From: Fistulifera solaris
Lineage: Eukaryota; Bacillariophyta; Bacillariophyceae; Naviculales; Stauroneidaceae
DNA: 64,000 bases
Reading direction: 5' to 3'
NCBI GenBank assembly: GCA_030295235.1
Contig: AP026145.1
Location: 622,501-686,500 of the forward strand
The notes under the pieces were generated by a model, which was not told where the DNA came from, searched no databases, and saw nothing but the letters and a program-made list of their open reading frames with translations. Both the position numbers and the translations under genes were made by a program. Within the stretch, counting starts at the first letter, position 1; every line of letters starts with the position of its first letter. Positions 1-9,933 of the stretch are shown here, one piece after another.

Positions 1-1106
1 CTTGTGCAAGGGACTATGGCCTTGTTTTTGAACCGCAACAAAAGATACTCCTACTTCTGCTTTTAGGAACTCACAAAAACGAATCACTTCTTTGATCGAG
101 TCGTTTTTTGTCATTGCCACCAATGAGCTGGGGAACAATTCCAGTCATTACTGATGTGAGCCACTCGGTCGCCTCCTTTACGCAATAAATACTTTGCAAC
201 GTCCAGATGCGCTCCAAAGCACGCCAAATGGAAGGGTGTAGTCCCATCACCCGATGCCAAGTTAATTTCGTAGTCGCATTCTTCAACGAGATATTGAATG
301 CACGGTAAATGCCCGTTCCGAGCGGCGTAATGAAGCGCGGTTTTCCCATCGCGTCGTCGCATTTTATTACGGTGGTGTGATGTTTCCTCCACTAAATACT
401 CCTGTTGCTTGGTAACGATCCATTGAAGACACAACAGATGCCCACTTCCGGCCGCCCAGTGTTCTGCCGTCGACAAATGTCGGTCACGAGTATGCAGCAG
501 AGCAATGACACTCGCTTTGCCTCCACTTTTCTTGGCTTCCTCGTACATTTTTTCTAAGATTGACAATGTCCCTTCGGCAGCCGCACGCAAAAATTCGGGC
601 AGACTCTCTCGATAGTCTTTGGATTTGCTGCCATTTCGATCCAGTCCGGCAGGCACCATGTGTACATTCGTTGTAGAGTTGGTTGGTATCACCGAAAGGA
701 CCCCGTCGGCACACAATACTGCTTGAGCTTCGATTTCTGTAATAATTTTCAATACTTTTTGGTTCCATTCGTCTATTTGTTGTTCGGTCGGTATCCATTC
801 GTCGTTTGTTTCCTTTGTATCTGAGATAAACGAAGATGACGCTTGGTCGCGTCGAGCGGCTTCGGCGGACGATCTCTGTTCCAGTCGTCGTCGCTTTTTC
901 CGCTCGACTTTCCCTGGTTTCCACGGTGTATGCACGGCATGTAAATGTGCCGCAATTCCTCTCCCTAACGCAAATTTCTTCTGCGAATGCCGGCCACAGA
1001 GAGGACACGTCGTCCATCCGGTGGAGGCGCCGCGTCCCGAAGACGCCGACGATTCGGACAAACGGCTCAAAACATCGGCTTTGCGCTTTTTAAATGGGTC
1101 TGACAT
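1..1106 (-). CDS. Ankyrin-repeat protein with N-terminal zinc-finger-like motif (partial)
   Basis: The protein starts at the ATG at 1106 and runs leftwards off the window. Residues ~35-60 hold a C-x2-C...H-x3-H pattern (CPLCGRHSQKKF...HLHAVH), like a C2H2 zinc finger, followed by a basic stretch (KRRR). From about residue 200 there are ankyrin repeats (DGKTALHYAARNGHLPCIQYL, then GTTPFHLACFGAHLDVAKYLL). Such repeats bind proteins; many diatom genomes carry large ankyrin families, so no specific role can be given. The frame hits a stop at 111, but the next frame continues as a matching ankyrin segment to base 1 (VAMTKNDSIKEVIRFC... ending GHSPLHK). One G appears to be missing at about 117-121. 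I read this as one gene with a one-base frame break. Function beyond protein binding is unknown. Confidence 0.75.
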
Positions 1107-1468
1107 GTCAAAATTGATCAAGCAATAATGATTGCGAACGCTGCTGATGAGAGTTGATCAGTTGTTATCGCGAAGGAAAGAATTGAAAATGAATGGAAAT
1201 GCATGATGAGGGCGCAGAGCAGAGGAAAACGAGCGTCGTCGTCCGTAAGCGATTGCCAACTCGTATGTACTGAACGTCTACTGCTACCGGTGCGCCACTT
1301 CCAGATGAAAATCTACTATATGCTAAAGTGTACGTGTGACGTGGATCGGCAGTCGGCACTCAGCACACACACATCGAAACTTTTCGTTGAATCTTTTCTC
1401 ATTGTATCGTTGACTGCCCTGCAAAGAGTTCAAATGAGACGTTCTACAATTCTTTTCATGTCGTTGTA
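1107..1468. promoter_or_regulatory. Divergent intergenic region, 362 bp
   Basis: This stretch separates the leftward ankyrin gene from the rightward DUF6816 gene, so both promoters should lie here. No TATA box or clear motif was recognised. An ATG at 1434 opens a short hydrophobic peptide (MRRSTILFMSLY) that ends at 1470 in another frame from the downstream gene; it could be the real start of that gene's signal peptide if a base is missing near 1460-1470. Confidence 0.35.
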
Positions 1469-2520
1469 TTGACCAATCTGTTGCAGAGACAACTGGCTTT
1501 CGAGTTCCGAGATGCGCTTTCCCGACGATCCTTGCTTTATGAAGGATTTACCGTCGCAGCGTTATGTCCACAGTTTGCCGTCGCAGCAACGACCGAGAAA
1601 CCTCTTCTTCCGGGAGGAAGGGCCCCACAAAATATACAAATAAAAGGCGAATGGAATGATATGCCCCTTTTGCAGACGAAATTGGCGCAAAGTCGAATAG
1701 GACAATTGGACTTATCTCCTCTGCAACAACCTTTCTTGGGAGCCACCGAATTGTACTATGCACCGTTTCTATTCGGATCCTGGAACACCACCGCGACACT
1801 CAAACGAAAGATATATCCGTTTGGTCTTAATTATGTACCATCGAACTCGTTAATCGAAGGTTCGCCTCGGTATCGTGAAGAAACAGTAGGAGATCGGTGT
1901 TCGTACGAAGTGCACTACTTTTCGACGATTGCTAAAACAATGGCCAATCAAGCGACCGTGAATCTCGGTTTGGGGATTCCCGAAACCAAAATCATTCAAG
2001 ACCGTGCCTTCAATTCGGTGTCCCTGTCGGCTGCCTACAACCAATTATCTCCGGTCACAGACGTGGTTTGGGACTATCGCAACGATCCCACCAAAGTGTT
2101 ACTGACACTGTCGTCATTATCGGCCGATATGAGACCACTGGGTCCACGACGAGCCGAAATTTTCTTACAAGCGCGACAAGCCGAATCCCTTGGTGACGAC
2201 GTCTTTTGCAGTGCGGAAAAAGTCGCGCCGTCACCATTGCCGGTCGTGACGTAGTCGTTTCCGAAACGGAAACCATTACGGAATTTCGCCAAGTTGATCG
2301 CGATCACGTATCGGCTATCAGTCGCATTGCTGTTTATTTGACGCCGAATCCCAATAGTCGGGAAGGTATTTTGTGGCAACAAACCGAAGGAAAGGCCATT
2401 GCGTTCTTTGACTACGAGTTGGAGATGCAACGACTCAAAGAAGACGTCCCGATGGCCAATGGAAAGGTGGAACGGCGAGCGTGTGTAAGAACCCCCAAAG
2501 ATGTAATTCAGTGTGACTAA
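1469..2520 (+). CDS. DUF6816-family protein, probably thylakoid-directed
   Basis: The product resembles the DUF6816 family of cyanobacteria and plastids, recognised by ELYYAPFLFGSWNTTATL near the middle and the late motif VSETETITEF with RIAVYLTPNPNSREG. The family has no settled function. The N-terminal part contains a twin arginine (SRRSLLYEG) before a hydrophobic stretch ending AVA, which suggests a Tat-type lumen signal. No in-frame ATG opens the reading frame; the first usable codon is TTG at 1469, while an out-of-frame ATG at 1434 begins a signal-like peptide. The frame also changes within the A-run at 2217-2221: the first part ends at 2254 and the conserved C-terminal part (SRAVTIAGRDVVVSE) continues in the next frame to 2520. 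One missing A would restore the family alignment. I treat it as a single gene. Confidence 0.7.
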
Positions 2521-3144
2521 TATCGCGACCAGAATGAATAAATAGCACGTTGAATGTATATAAAGTTGCTGTTTTGAATGATAATTCTTTTCCTGAGATG
2601 TGCGCTATCGAAAACCCATGGCTGAAGTCACAACGACAAATCATTTCCAACAACGAACATGCATTCACACTAGTTGACATTATCGCACAAAAATGTTTTC
2701 GTAATTTAGGAGTGATTCCATAACAGCTCTTTTGATAACGAAAAATATTATTGAGCTGAATGTTAGGCGAGAACAAAGAATGTGGGTGGGAAAAAATGTG
2801 GTCAAGAAGTTGTGGGTGTCTAAAAGCCATTTTCTTGGCATTAGCGTATCAGTATGTCTAAAGAGTAGTCTGTCAACTACTTTTCTAATATAGGCTTTTG
2901 TGAAGTGAAAAGAACGATTTTTGTGGTCAATAAGTTGGGGGTGTCGTAATGTCAGGAAATTTTGGCCCTCCCGTTAACTCGCAAACCGGTATTGCACAGT
3001 ATAAGGCGTAAGGCAGAGCGAACGAAAAACTTGTTACCGGACATGTTTGTAATAAATTCATTCACATCGTTTAATATAAGGTTACAATGCAATCCAACTA
3101 GGTCTTGGACAAATCATATCAAATGAAGTGAATGAACTAAGGCA
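2521..3144. other. Intergenic region with a short local direct repeat
   Basis: No gene is seen. Two similar pieces, TGTGGTCAAGAAGTTGTGGG around 2797-2816 and TGTGGTCAATAAGTTGGGGG around 2921-2940, are spaced about 125 bp apart and both continue with TGTC. The region should include the 3' end of the DUF6816 transcript and the mTERF promoter. Confidence 0.4.
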
Positions 3145-4803
3145 ATGAGACGAAGCCTGAGCACCAATTTTGCGAGTAAGATAATTTGGGTCGTGTGCTT
3201 GCTTTTTCTGATCGGACCTACCAAAGGCTTTGCGACTTGCGGTTTCCCTCATTATTATTTAGCCGTTCATCGACCCATACGATGGCGAGCCTTCGGTTGC
3301 TGTGGCCCTTTTCAAAGTGTTTTGTTTGCGAATGTGTCGAAAAAACAACGCAAACCGCTAAAGAATGAAGATGAATACGACAACGAGCTTTATGTTGAAG
3401 CACTCGATCTTGACGCGGAAGATACCGAAACCGAAATTGTCGAAATCACGGATGAGAACGATATCCACGATGACGAAGAATATTCTCCATTATCAAAGGC
3501 CGAAATTGTTTCTCTCGAAACCTTGAATGCCGCAGGCTTGCCTGGTGTTTCCTATTTCTACCTGCGAAATGAATTGGGCTTGTCGGAAGAAGCCATGTGG
3601 CGCATCACGTATCAAGCCAGTTCGGCTCTCGGCATGACGGCAAAAACCGTCCGAACGAAAGTCGAAGTTTTGCGACAACGCATGTCTTTGAGTGACAAAG
3701 ACATTCGATCGATACTGGAACGGCAACCCACTATCCTTCATTTGCATGCTGAACGGAATATTGGGATGAAATTGGATTTTTTGACACAAGAGCTCGATGC
3801 CGACACACAGAGTCTCCGTGAGTTGGTACTGGCCGCTCCTTCTCTGATCAACTATTCCGATACCAACCTGGCGCGAAAAGTGAGATTCTTTACTAAGCAT
3901 CTGGGTTTTACAATGGAGGAATGTCGCCACCTTTGGACGGCCGAGCCAAAATTGGTGTATGCTGGAGTTCAATCAGGTTTGATTCCACGGATGAAGTTCT
4001 TCTTGAACGAGCTGAGATTGAGAAAAGACCAGCTTCGGGGTATTATCAAGAAGAATCCACGCTTGTTACTTTACAGTGTCGACATGAATCTAATTCCCAA
4101 GCTTGTTTTTCATTTGATCCTGACATTGAACATGGAACCATCCAAAGTTCGAAAAATTATAATTTCGTATCCCAACTACTTGGACTACAATCTCGATGAA
4201 CATATTTTGCCCATCACGCGTTACTTCATTCAAGACCTCGAATACAGTTCGAACGAATTCAGTGTCATTCTGTACAAATTTCCCCGCGTCATGACCAATT
4301 CGTTGCGTCGCATCAAATCTGTTGTCGGCTACTTGCGCTACCAAGTCGGCTTATCGGGGACCCAAGTCAAGCGCCTTCTGTATCAATCACCGCAAATTGT
4401 GAGTCTCCGTAACGAGCACCTACACCAACAGATCGAATCGTTGCAACTGTTATTCGATCTTTCCGACGAAGAAGTGACCCGCGTGATGGTTGCCATGCCG
4501 ACGCTGTTGGTTCTGAGTGTTTCTAAAAATTTGGAGCCCAAGCGTACGTACCTGTTCGAAGCTTTTGGCGACGATCGAGCTGCGGTAAAAGCGGCGGTAC
4601 TTCGATTGCCAACCTTATTGGGATACTCGTTGGAGAAAAGGATCCGACCAAGGGTCGAGGCGATCCTGGAAAGAAAATTAGATCCATCGATCATTACTGT
4701 TGGAATACCTATGACACAAGACAATTTTGATGTTTGGTTAATGCGCAAGACAAACAAGATGGAATTAAAGGCGCTCAGTATGGCAAAATCAAGAGCAACT
4801 TGA
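3145..4803 (+). CDS. Plastid-targeted mTERF-family protein
   Basis: This 552-residue protein is built of repeated helical mTERF motifs from about residue 140 to 510, with the typical pattern of L-x3-P and hydrophobic helix pairs (ILERQPTILHL, LVLAAPSLINYS, IIKKNPRLLLYS, LLYQSPQIVSL, MVAMPTLLVLS, VLRLPTLLGYS). mTERF proteins bind organelle nucleic acids and affect transcription termination, intron splicing or rRNA maturation. Residues ~12-28 form a hydrophobic signal peptide ending TKG-FAT; Phe after the cleavage site is the diatom plastid signal, so import into the plastid is inferred. An acidic linker (residues ~78-115) precedes the repeats. The ATG at 3145 gives a full signal peptide. The gene is intact and intronless. 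Confidence 0.9.
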   Translation: MRRSLSTNFASKIIWVVCLLFLIGPTKGFATCGFPHYYLAVHRPIRWRAFGCCGPFQSVLFANVSKKQRKPLKNEDEYDNELYVEALDLDAEDTETEIVEITDENDIHDDEEYSPLSKAEIVSLETLNAAGLPGVSYFYLRNELGLSEEAMWRITYQASSALGMTAKTVRTKVEVLRQRMSLSDKDIRSILERQPTILHLHAERNIGMKLDFLTQELDADTQSLRELVLAAPSLINYSDTNLARKVRFFTKHLGFTMEECRHLWTAEPKLVYAGVQSGLIPRMKFFLNELRLRKDQLRGIIKKNPRLLLYSVDMNLIPKLVFHLILTLNMEPSKVRKIIISYPNYLDYNLDEHILPITRYFIQDLEYSSNEFSVILYKFPRVMTNSLRRIKSVVGYLRYQVGLSGTQVKRLLYQSPQIVSLRNEHLHQQIESLQLLFDLSDEEVTRVMVAMPTLLVLSVSKNLEPKRTYLFEAFGDDRAAVKAAVLRLPTLLGYSLEKRIRPRVEAILERKLDPSIITVGIPMTQDNFDVWLMRKTNKMELKALSMAKSRAT

Positions 4804-5347
4804 ATGCAGTTGTTTCTCTGCCAGAGGAATAAGTTGCACCGGAACGCAATTAAGCAAAAATGCTTTAACCGCGGTCCGATCAAATGCTGCGACATTGCTT
4901 GAGGGGAAAGTGGTACTTGGTTTCTGAATCGACATGGACAAGATATCTTGTTGGAAAAGTATAAAAGTCTGTGCTTCTAGCTATTCTACTGGGGTCTAGC
5001 CCGTGACCTCAACAGTCTCCGTACCTGATATAGTTTAATCACGGACGCTTCGACATCGGAATGAGGAGCAATGAAGTCGTTTAGCTATCTTAAACCGTTA
5101 TTAAAACGGTAATCGATATACCTGGAGACCAGTCATGTCGCAACGTAGAAAATGCAAAGTGTGACAAAGGCTTAAGTAGACAACAATTAGACCTATTGAG
5201 TAAAAGGTGAAGAAATTTATTACAGTTGATGCTGATGGTCAATGCATTGTGATGACGACAAATCATGCTTTGTTGAGTATGAGATTGAGCGAAGGTAAAC
5301 GAAATCAGACTTAGCAATTTATAACCTAGATCGACGGAAAATAAATT
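4804..5347. other. Intergenic region
   Basis: No gene is seen. The part from about 5100 onwards shares short words (gacgacaaat, acaatt) with the dispersed hairpin elements described at 5348 and 20543, so the mobile or repeat element may begin earlier than 5348. Confidence 0.3.
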
Positions 5348-5609
5348 CATGACTGAAATCCAGTCGTGTATACTTTGTCTAACAATTGGGGTTCATACTA
5401 ACGAATGAAGTGTTTGATTTACAAACCAGTCACTATCATGAACTGATTTATGCATCGCAAAGGCTGCGGAAACATTGCATTGCGAGCTAGCAAATCCGGC
5501 TGAGTGAACCAGGACAACGCGCTTCGAAATATCAGCCTTGCTTGAAGAATATTGACTCATGACTGAAATGCAGTCGTGATAAAGGTCATCTTCACTTTGA
5601 GTCTATAGT
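5348..5609 (+). repeat. Dispersed hairpin-flanked repeat, copy A
   Basis: Two hairpins of the form CATGACTG-loop-CAGTCGTG lie at 5348-5368 and 5558-5578, both in the same orientation. The second is followed by CTTTGAGTCTATAGTA ending at 5609. Internal words TTTACAAACCA, ATCATGAACTG, CAAAGGCT and CCAGGACAACG recur in copy B at 9934-10197 with similar spacing, so the two are related elements of ~265 bp. A non-autonomous transposable element is the simplest reading, but target-site duplications are not clear. Confidence 0.6.
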
Positions 5610-5792
5610 AAATTACGCTGCAGACAAACTAAATGCGTTGCGATGCTTTTTTTTTGTTTTGTTGCGATCCTTCTGTCTATTTATCATTGTTGTTATTGTT
5701 TATAAACCACGCACAAAAAAATTTATTCAGCGCATCGAATCTGCTGTAAAAGCGCGTTATCACATGTTCTCAAGGGAACGAATATCCGCACA

Positions 5793-7235
5793 ATGACACA
5801 AACAGCTTCCACCGAACTCCCTCTCGTCGAATTCACTCTCGCTCGTCCTTACGCCCGCATCGGAGGTGTGGCGGTGGGAATGATTCGTATCTCCGACGAC
5901 CACACAAATGGACCCAGTCTCCGGAAAGATATTGAATCCTTCGAACTGCTCTTGTCAGCACACTGTCGGTTGGATGCACGATGGCACGGTCGTTTGCCGT
6001 TAGACGACAATAAACTCTGGGACGATTGGCCGTCACAACCCAACACCATTTGTATATGGACGTCGAATCGACTCGATTTGATGAACCTACAAGAGCGAGA
6101 ATGGGATTCGTGGCAAGAAGTCCGACCGAAACCCTTTACGTGGCCGGGACGCAAAGTCGGTCCGCATACGCCTCCCCCCGAAATGGATGTCGTCTTGGAA
6201 GATAAGCATCTGGCCTTCACCTTTCGTTTTGATATACCTATTGATCAGAATTTACCACCGACACTTGCAGCGACATCGTGTCGATACTATTATACTATAC
6301 TGGCTCGTTTGCAAACAAAAGAACTCGTTCTATGGTTTCAGATCCCAATACAGGTATTGACAGCGAGTCCTTTATACACGGAACCCCATTCACAAGACGA
6401 AGAATCGGTATTACAAGCCATGGCGCATTCATCGGGACTACCGGCGGGCGAAATGTCAATGAGTCAACTGTATCCCATTGAGGGGCGAATTACGGTACAC
6501 GATCAACAAAGTGCAGCATTCGGGCAACACACGTATCTTCGCATTCCGTCCCGACCAATGGTGCAAAGCATGCGCGTCACCGATCCGCTAACCGATCGAC
6601 CCGTCTGTATCATTACGTTCATGGGAGCATCCGTACTGCATCCGGGTAGCCGTATGGTGGTGAAACTCGATTTCCCCAAACGGTTCGACGATCGTAGTCG
6701 TGACTGGATGCCCGTGTTTCAAGTCAGCGCCTGTCTGGATGGGGAAGAAACAACCATTCGTTTTCGGGATGGACAACGAACGCGTGCTCGTGCGTATCTC
6801 TTCGATACCGCACACGAAGGACCCTTCGATCCCGAATGTGTCGAATCGATCAGTTTAAATCTCATCCTGCCGCTCGATGCGCCCGTCACAGTAAAAACGG
6901 ATCATGTTGAAGTCAACATTCGCTGTGTGGTGGATATTGTTGTCGGAGAAGACTATCGCAATTTACGTTTGGAATTCCCCTGTGAAGTGGTTCACCCGCT
7001 CAGTGCGTGGGAAATGAAGCTGATGGATGAAAATGAAACGTTGGATTTATGGGAAATCGATTACAGCGACTACAGTCCTACGGATCCTTCCTGGTTTCCC
7101 GTGGTGGATATTGGCGAAGAATTGAATATATTGTCGCTACACTTGGCGGACCGCTGTCAAATACGCCCCTACAAGACGTATGCTTCGTATCACAAAGAAT
7201 CGGAGCACGAAGCGCAGTCAAGTGATAATCTCTAA
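5793..7235 (+). CDS. Rgp1-like arrestin-fold protein
   Basis: The 480-residue product looks like Rgp1, the partner subunit of the Ric1-Rgp1 complex that activates Rab6/Ypt6 at the Golgi. Family-like segments are the beta-rich N-terminal domain (residues ~10-35), HLAFTFRFDIPIDQNLPPTL with CRYYYTILARL near residues 143-175, and a C-terminal sandwich with IEGRITVHD, RPVCIITFMGASVLHPGSRM and LEFPCEVVHPL. No membrane segment or signal is present, as expected for a peripheral cytosolic protein. The ATG at 5793 is the first in frame. The 3' end lies 9 bp from the end of the convergent lumen-protein gene, so the transcripts must overlap in their 3' UTRs. A more general arrestin-like identity is the alternative. 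Confidence 0.65.
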   Translation: MTQTASTELPLVEFTLARPYARIGGVAVGMIRISDDHTNGPSLRKDIESFELLLSAHCRLDARWHGRLPLDDNKLWDDWPSQPNTICIWTSNRLDLMNLQEREWDSWQEVRPKPFTWPGRKVGPHTPPPEMDVVLEDKHLAFTFRFDIPIDQNLPPTLAATSCRYYYTILARLQTKELVLWFQIPIQVLTASPLYTEPHSQDEESVLQAMAHSSGLPAGEMSMSQLYPIEGRITVHDQQSAAFGQHTYLRIPSRPMVQSMRVTDPLTDRPVCIITFMGASVLHPGSRMVVKLDFPKRFDDRSRDWMPVFQVSACLDGEETTIRFRDGQRTRARAYLFDTAHEGPFDPECVESISLNLILPLDAPVTVKTDHVEVNIRCVVDIVVGEDYRNLRLEFPCEVVHPLSAWEMKLMDENETLDLWEIDYSDYSPTDPSWFPVVDIGEELNILSLHLADRCQIRPYKTYASYHKESEHEAQSSDNL

Positions 7236-7244
7236 CGACTTATG

Positions 7245-7766
7245 TTATTTCTTGCTAGCTCGCAATGCTGGTACGGTGAATTTGTAAGGAACTCCTTCAT
7301 TTTGCACCGTTCGTATGACAAAGGCGGGACTACTCCAACCTCCTGGTTGTTCGATGGGGTAACCCTCTCCAACACGAATCGCCCCCGACTTGCCTTTGAA
7401 TGTCACGTACGCCGCGTCACCGTTTGGGGCTAAAAATTCCACAAACTCCACTTCTCCGGCTTTGAGACGCTGTACAAAGTCCAGATAAGGGATTGATGGT
7501 TCATCAATGTCGGAAGCTTTCAAGCCACCGAAATCGTTTCCTCGGTAATTGAAAATCAGTCCATTGAATGGTGTGATGGGAGTCCCTCGGACTTCGGCAC
7601 CGGTATCCGCCATCGCGGGTGTCACGAATGCAGCGGCGAAAGTGAGTCCTTGCCCGATGAGGGCGCGTCGAGATACCACCAGAGGCTCACTCTTCTGTGA
7701 GAATGCCGATACTTGCATTTTGGGTAAAGAGGCAAACGCTAAAAGTAGTGACACAAACCGTATCAT
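7245..7766 (-). CDS. Thylakoid-lumen protein with FtsH-extracellular-like domain
   Basis: The 173-residue protein carries a three-part address: a signal peptide (residues 1-20) ending VSA-FSQ, the diatom plastid motif; a short transit region; and a twin-arginine lumen signal (SRRALIGQG followed by a hydrophobic stretch to PAMA, residues ~32-53). The mature part of ~120 residues includes PYLDFVQRLKAGEVEFVEF and GDAAYVTFKGKSGAIRVGEGYP. This resembles the small domain that precedes the AAA module in FtsH proteases, here without protease or ATPase. The role is unknown; a link to thylakoid protein quality control is only a guess from that resemblance. The start at 7766 gives the complete targeting region. 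Confidence 0.65.
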   Translation of the reverse strand: MIRFVSLLLAFASLPKMQVSAFSQKSEPLVVSRRALIGQGLTFAAAFVTPAMADTGAEVRGTPITPFNGLIFNYRGNDFGGLKASDIDEPSIPYLDFVQRLKAGEVEFVEFLAPNGDAAYVTFKGKSGAIRVGEGYPIEQPGGWSSPAFVIRTVQNEGVPYKFTVPALRASKK

Positions 7767-8112
7767 TACGTCAGGTGGTTTTAACTTCGATAAAGGAGAT
7801 CAAAAGTAGTGCAAAAGCGAACAATCCTGTATCTGAAAACGACAAAGAGATTCAATAATGAGAAATTGGTGCTGGCGCGTCGATCTTTGAGTTCTCTAGA
7901 GTTCGAAGGAGAATGTGTGTCGATGGCATCGATTTCACGACCAGATTCCTCGCAAAGCTGTGCGGTCAAAGGCACAGAGACCTTATTCGTTAATAAAGGG
8001 ACCATGTTCACTTACCTATATTGTCTTTAATTGCACTATGATAAGGATCAAAGTTTGAAGGATGATCGAGATAAAGCACACGTCGCACGACGCGATCTTT
8101 AACTCGTTCGCA

Positions 8113-8230
8113 CGTGACTGAAAAGCAGTCGTAAAATGTACATTTAGAGGCTATAGTAATAATTACTATACCCCTCAACAGTTAGTTTACGCAACCACGA
8201 ACCACGACCAGTGACTGAACTTCAGTCATG
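8113..8230. repeat. Dispersed hairpin element ends, head-to-head arrangement
   Basis: A GTGACTG...CAGTCGT hairpin at 8113-8132 and a perfect GACTGAA-c-TTCAGTC palindrome at 8213-8227 flank a 19-bp perfect palindrome at 8152-8170, TATAGTAATAATTACTATA. CTATAGTA is the end sequence seen after the hairpins in the copies at 5348 and 9934, so two element ends appear to be joined head to head here, with little internal sequence left. Confidence 0.5.
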
Positions 8231-8245
8231 AGTCATGAAGCATTC

Positions 8246-8277
8246 ACAAGCATCTTTTCCGCCTTAAAGATGCTTGT
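8246..8277. other. Stable stem-loop
   Basis: ACAAGCATCTT at 8246-8256 and AAGATGCTTGT at 8267-8277 are perfect 11-bp inverted arms around a 10-nt loop. It sits 16 bp after the hairpin element and more than 450 bp from any gene end. It may be an element end or an RNA hairpin; function is unknown. Confidence 0.5.
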
Positions 8278-8730
8278 ACAGCTATCTTCCTATCAATGGC
8301 ATTGAATGTGCTAAGATCAATGTATCGATAATTTGCGGCGAAAGTTACCAGACGGTTCTCTTTCATGGTTTCTATTGCCCCAGTTAATTTATAGCCTCGC
8401 GATTTAATGACGTAGCGTCTTTTTTGGAAGCTTCTCCAATTCTGGAGCGCCAAGTTCGAGTAAGTGGTACCAAATAGACATCAGCGGTGTTTCAATTGAT
8501 ACTAGGAAGGCACTTAAGGATCCTCTTCGCCTCCTGCATCTCAGAGGCAGAAACTCTCACGATTTCGCGGTGATAACACCGAATGACCTAATACCTAGCG
8601 CTTCATCACTGAGCACGCACCAAGAGTCGATTGCGGGATTGACAAACGCAGTCTCGTCAATACATTGCTTTTGAATGAAATTAGAGCAGCATCCGTCGAT
8701 TGGGTGTCGACCCATAATAATCACAATAGT

Positions 8731-9768
8731 TCATTTCTTGTTCTTGACACACCGCGCATCCCCCGCGGCTTCGCATTTGTCGCGTTCAACCCAACATTTC
8801 GCGTACGGATCTTCGCAATCGGGGGACAAGGCTTGTGCGAGACGTTGTACCAACGGACTCATGTTCGTGGGATCCGGCCCATCTCCCGCACTCCAAAACG
8901 AGGGACACGGCCAAATGGTCAAGTTTTTCGTGCATTGCAATTCTTCCAACAAGACTTGATCGAGGACTTTCAAGACATTGAAACGCGACAGCGATTGCAC
9001 ATGTGTGAGTATTTGCGTCCCGTCGGCTGCATGCAATTGATACAAGGCGTCGGGATCGTCGTCGTTGTTATTATTGGGTTCCAGTGGCTTCTCGTCGGGA
9101 AACAAGAAGGATTGCAGTACACTGGATATTTCTTCGTCTTCGGTCGCGGCGACGGACAACAGAGCCGTATGCGCCGCCAAATGCGAAAGACGACAGTGAA
9201 ATCGCAGTATTTGTCGCAATCCGGCTTTCAAGTCCGACAAGGTAATGATGGCGTGGGTTTCTCCTTTTTGAAGTAAAGACTGCAAGGCATCGGTGACTTC
9301 CAACAGTAAGGGTTGTGGAATGAAACGAATGACTTGCGTCAATCCGTGCGTCTTGCCATATCCGTACGGCGGGACGTGGGTCCGGAAGATCAATTCGAGA
9401 TCGTCGTCGTGAGACTGTGTGATCGCTTGGAGGCGTTCTTTCGCCACTAAATCACCGGGTGGAGCAATGACCGCGACGCGGCGTTTACTACTACCAGGAA
9501 GTATGAATTGTTTGCATTTGGGATTTGGCGGCAAACATTGTTGTATGGTAGCACGAAAGGCATCTTCATGTTCCAATTCCGTGATTTCGGCATACGAAGA
9601 GGGACCGGGGAGTTGGGGTAGCACCATCGTATCGTGATGTTGATCGAGCATCGATCGGGTCGGTCCGAAAATGAGAAACAACGTCGATGCGAGCAAGAGT
9701 ATGAGAAGTCGTGTAATGATGACATCACCGGTGATTGTTGACTTATTCTTTCTTATCTTGTTTGACAT
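8731..9768 (-). CDS. Unrecognised membrane-anchored protein
   Basis: The 345-residue protein has a basic N-terminus and one hydrophobic segment (residues ~15-37, VIITRLLILLLASTLFLIF), giving a type II membrane or signal-anchor topology. The rest would lie in the secretory lumen or outside. The C-terminal third has paired cysteines (CTKNLTIWPCPSF, SPDCEDPYAKCWVERDKCEAAGDARC), which suggests disulfides. An acidic stretch (NNNNDDDPD) lies near residue 230. It matches no family I recognise. The gene is intact from ATG 9768 to the stop at 8731. Coding is supported by length and by the membrane-anchor plus cysteine organisation. Confidence 0.6.
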   Translation of the reverse strand: MSNKIRKNKSTITGDVIITRLLILLLASTLFLIFGPTRSMLDQHHDTMVLPQLPGPSSYAEITELEHEDAFRATIQQCLPPNPKCKQFILPGSSKRRVAVIAPPGDLVAKERLQAITQSHDDDLELIFRTHVPPYGYGKTHGLTQVIRFIPQPLLLEVTDALQSLLQKGETHAIITLSDLKAGLRQILRFHCRLSHLAAHTALLSVAATEDEEISSVLQSFLFPDEKPLEPNNNNDDDPDALYQLHAADGTQILTHVQSLSRFNVLKVLDQVLLEELQCTKNLTIWPCPSFWSAGDGPDPTNMSPLVQRLAQALSPDCEDPYAKCWVERDKCEAAGDARCVKNKK

Positions 9769-9933
9769 ATTCTAATGATCATAATGAAATGTATTGCATG
9801 CTTAACTTTTATTGCAAACGGCAAAGCCTTTTTTTGCTTTGAAATAAAATTTTCGTCGTTGTCGCATTTTCAAATTCTACAATACTCCGTACTGGTACTT
9901 CACTAAGGTTAGCGTATAATCCGACTTTCACCT
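9769..9933. other. Intergenic region
   Basis: AT-rich spacer before repeat copy B. Nothing specific is seen. Confidence 0.3.

Larger units (their letters stand above)
7767..8730. other. Intergenic region with repeats
   Basis: No convincing gene is seen. It holds two hairpins of the GACTG/CAGTC family and a separate stable hairpin, listed individually. The short open frames here have no recognisable content. Confidence 0.4.

Noticed and set aside
1203-1472. 89-codon open frame before DUF6816 as a separate gene
   Set aside because: Only its last 12 codons (MRRSTILFMSLY) look meaningful, as a likely signal-peptide start of the downstream gene; the rest has no recognisable content.
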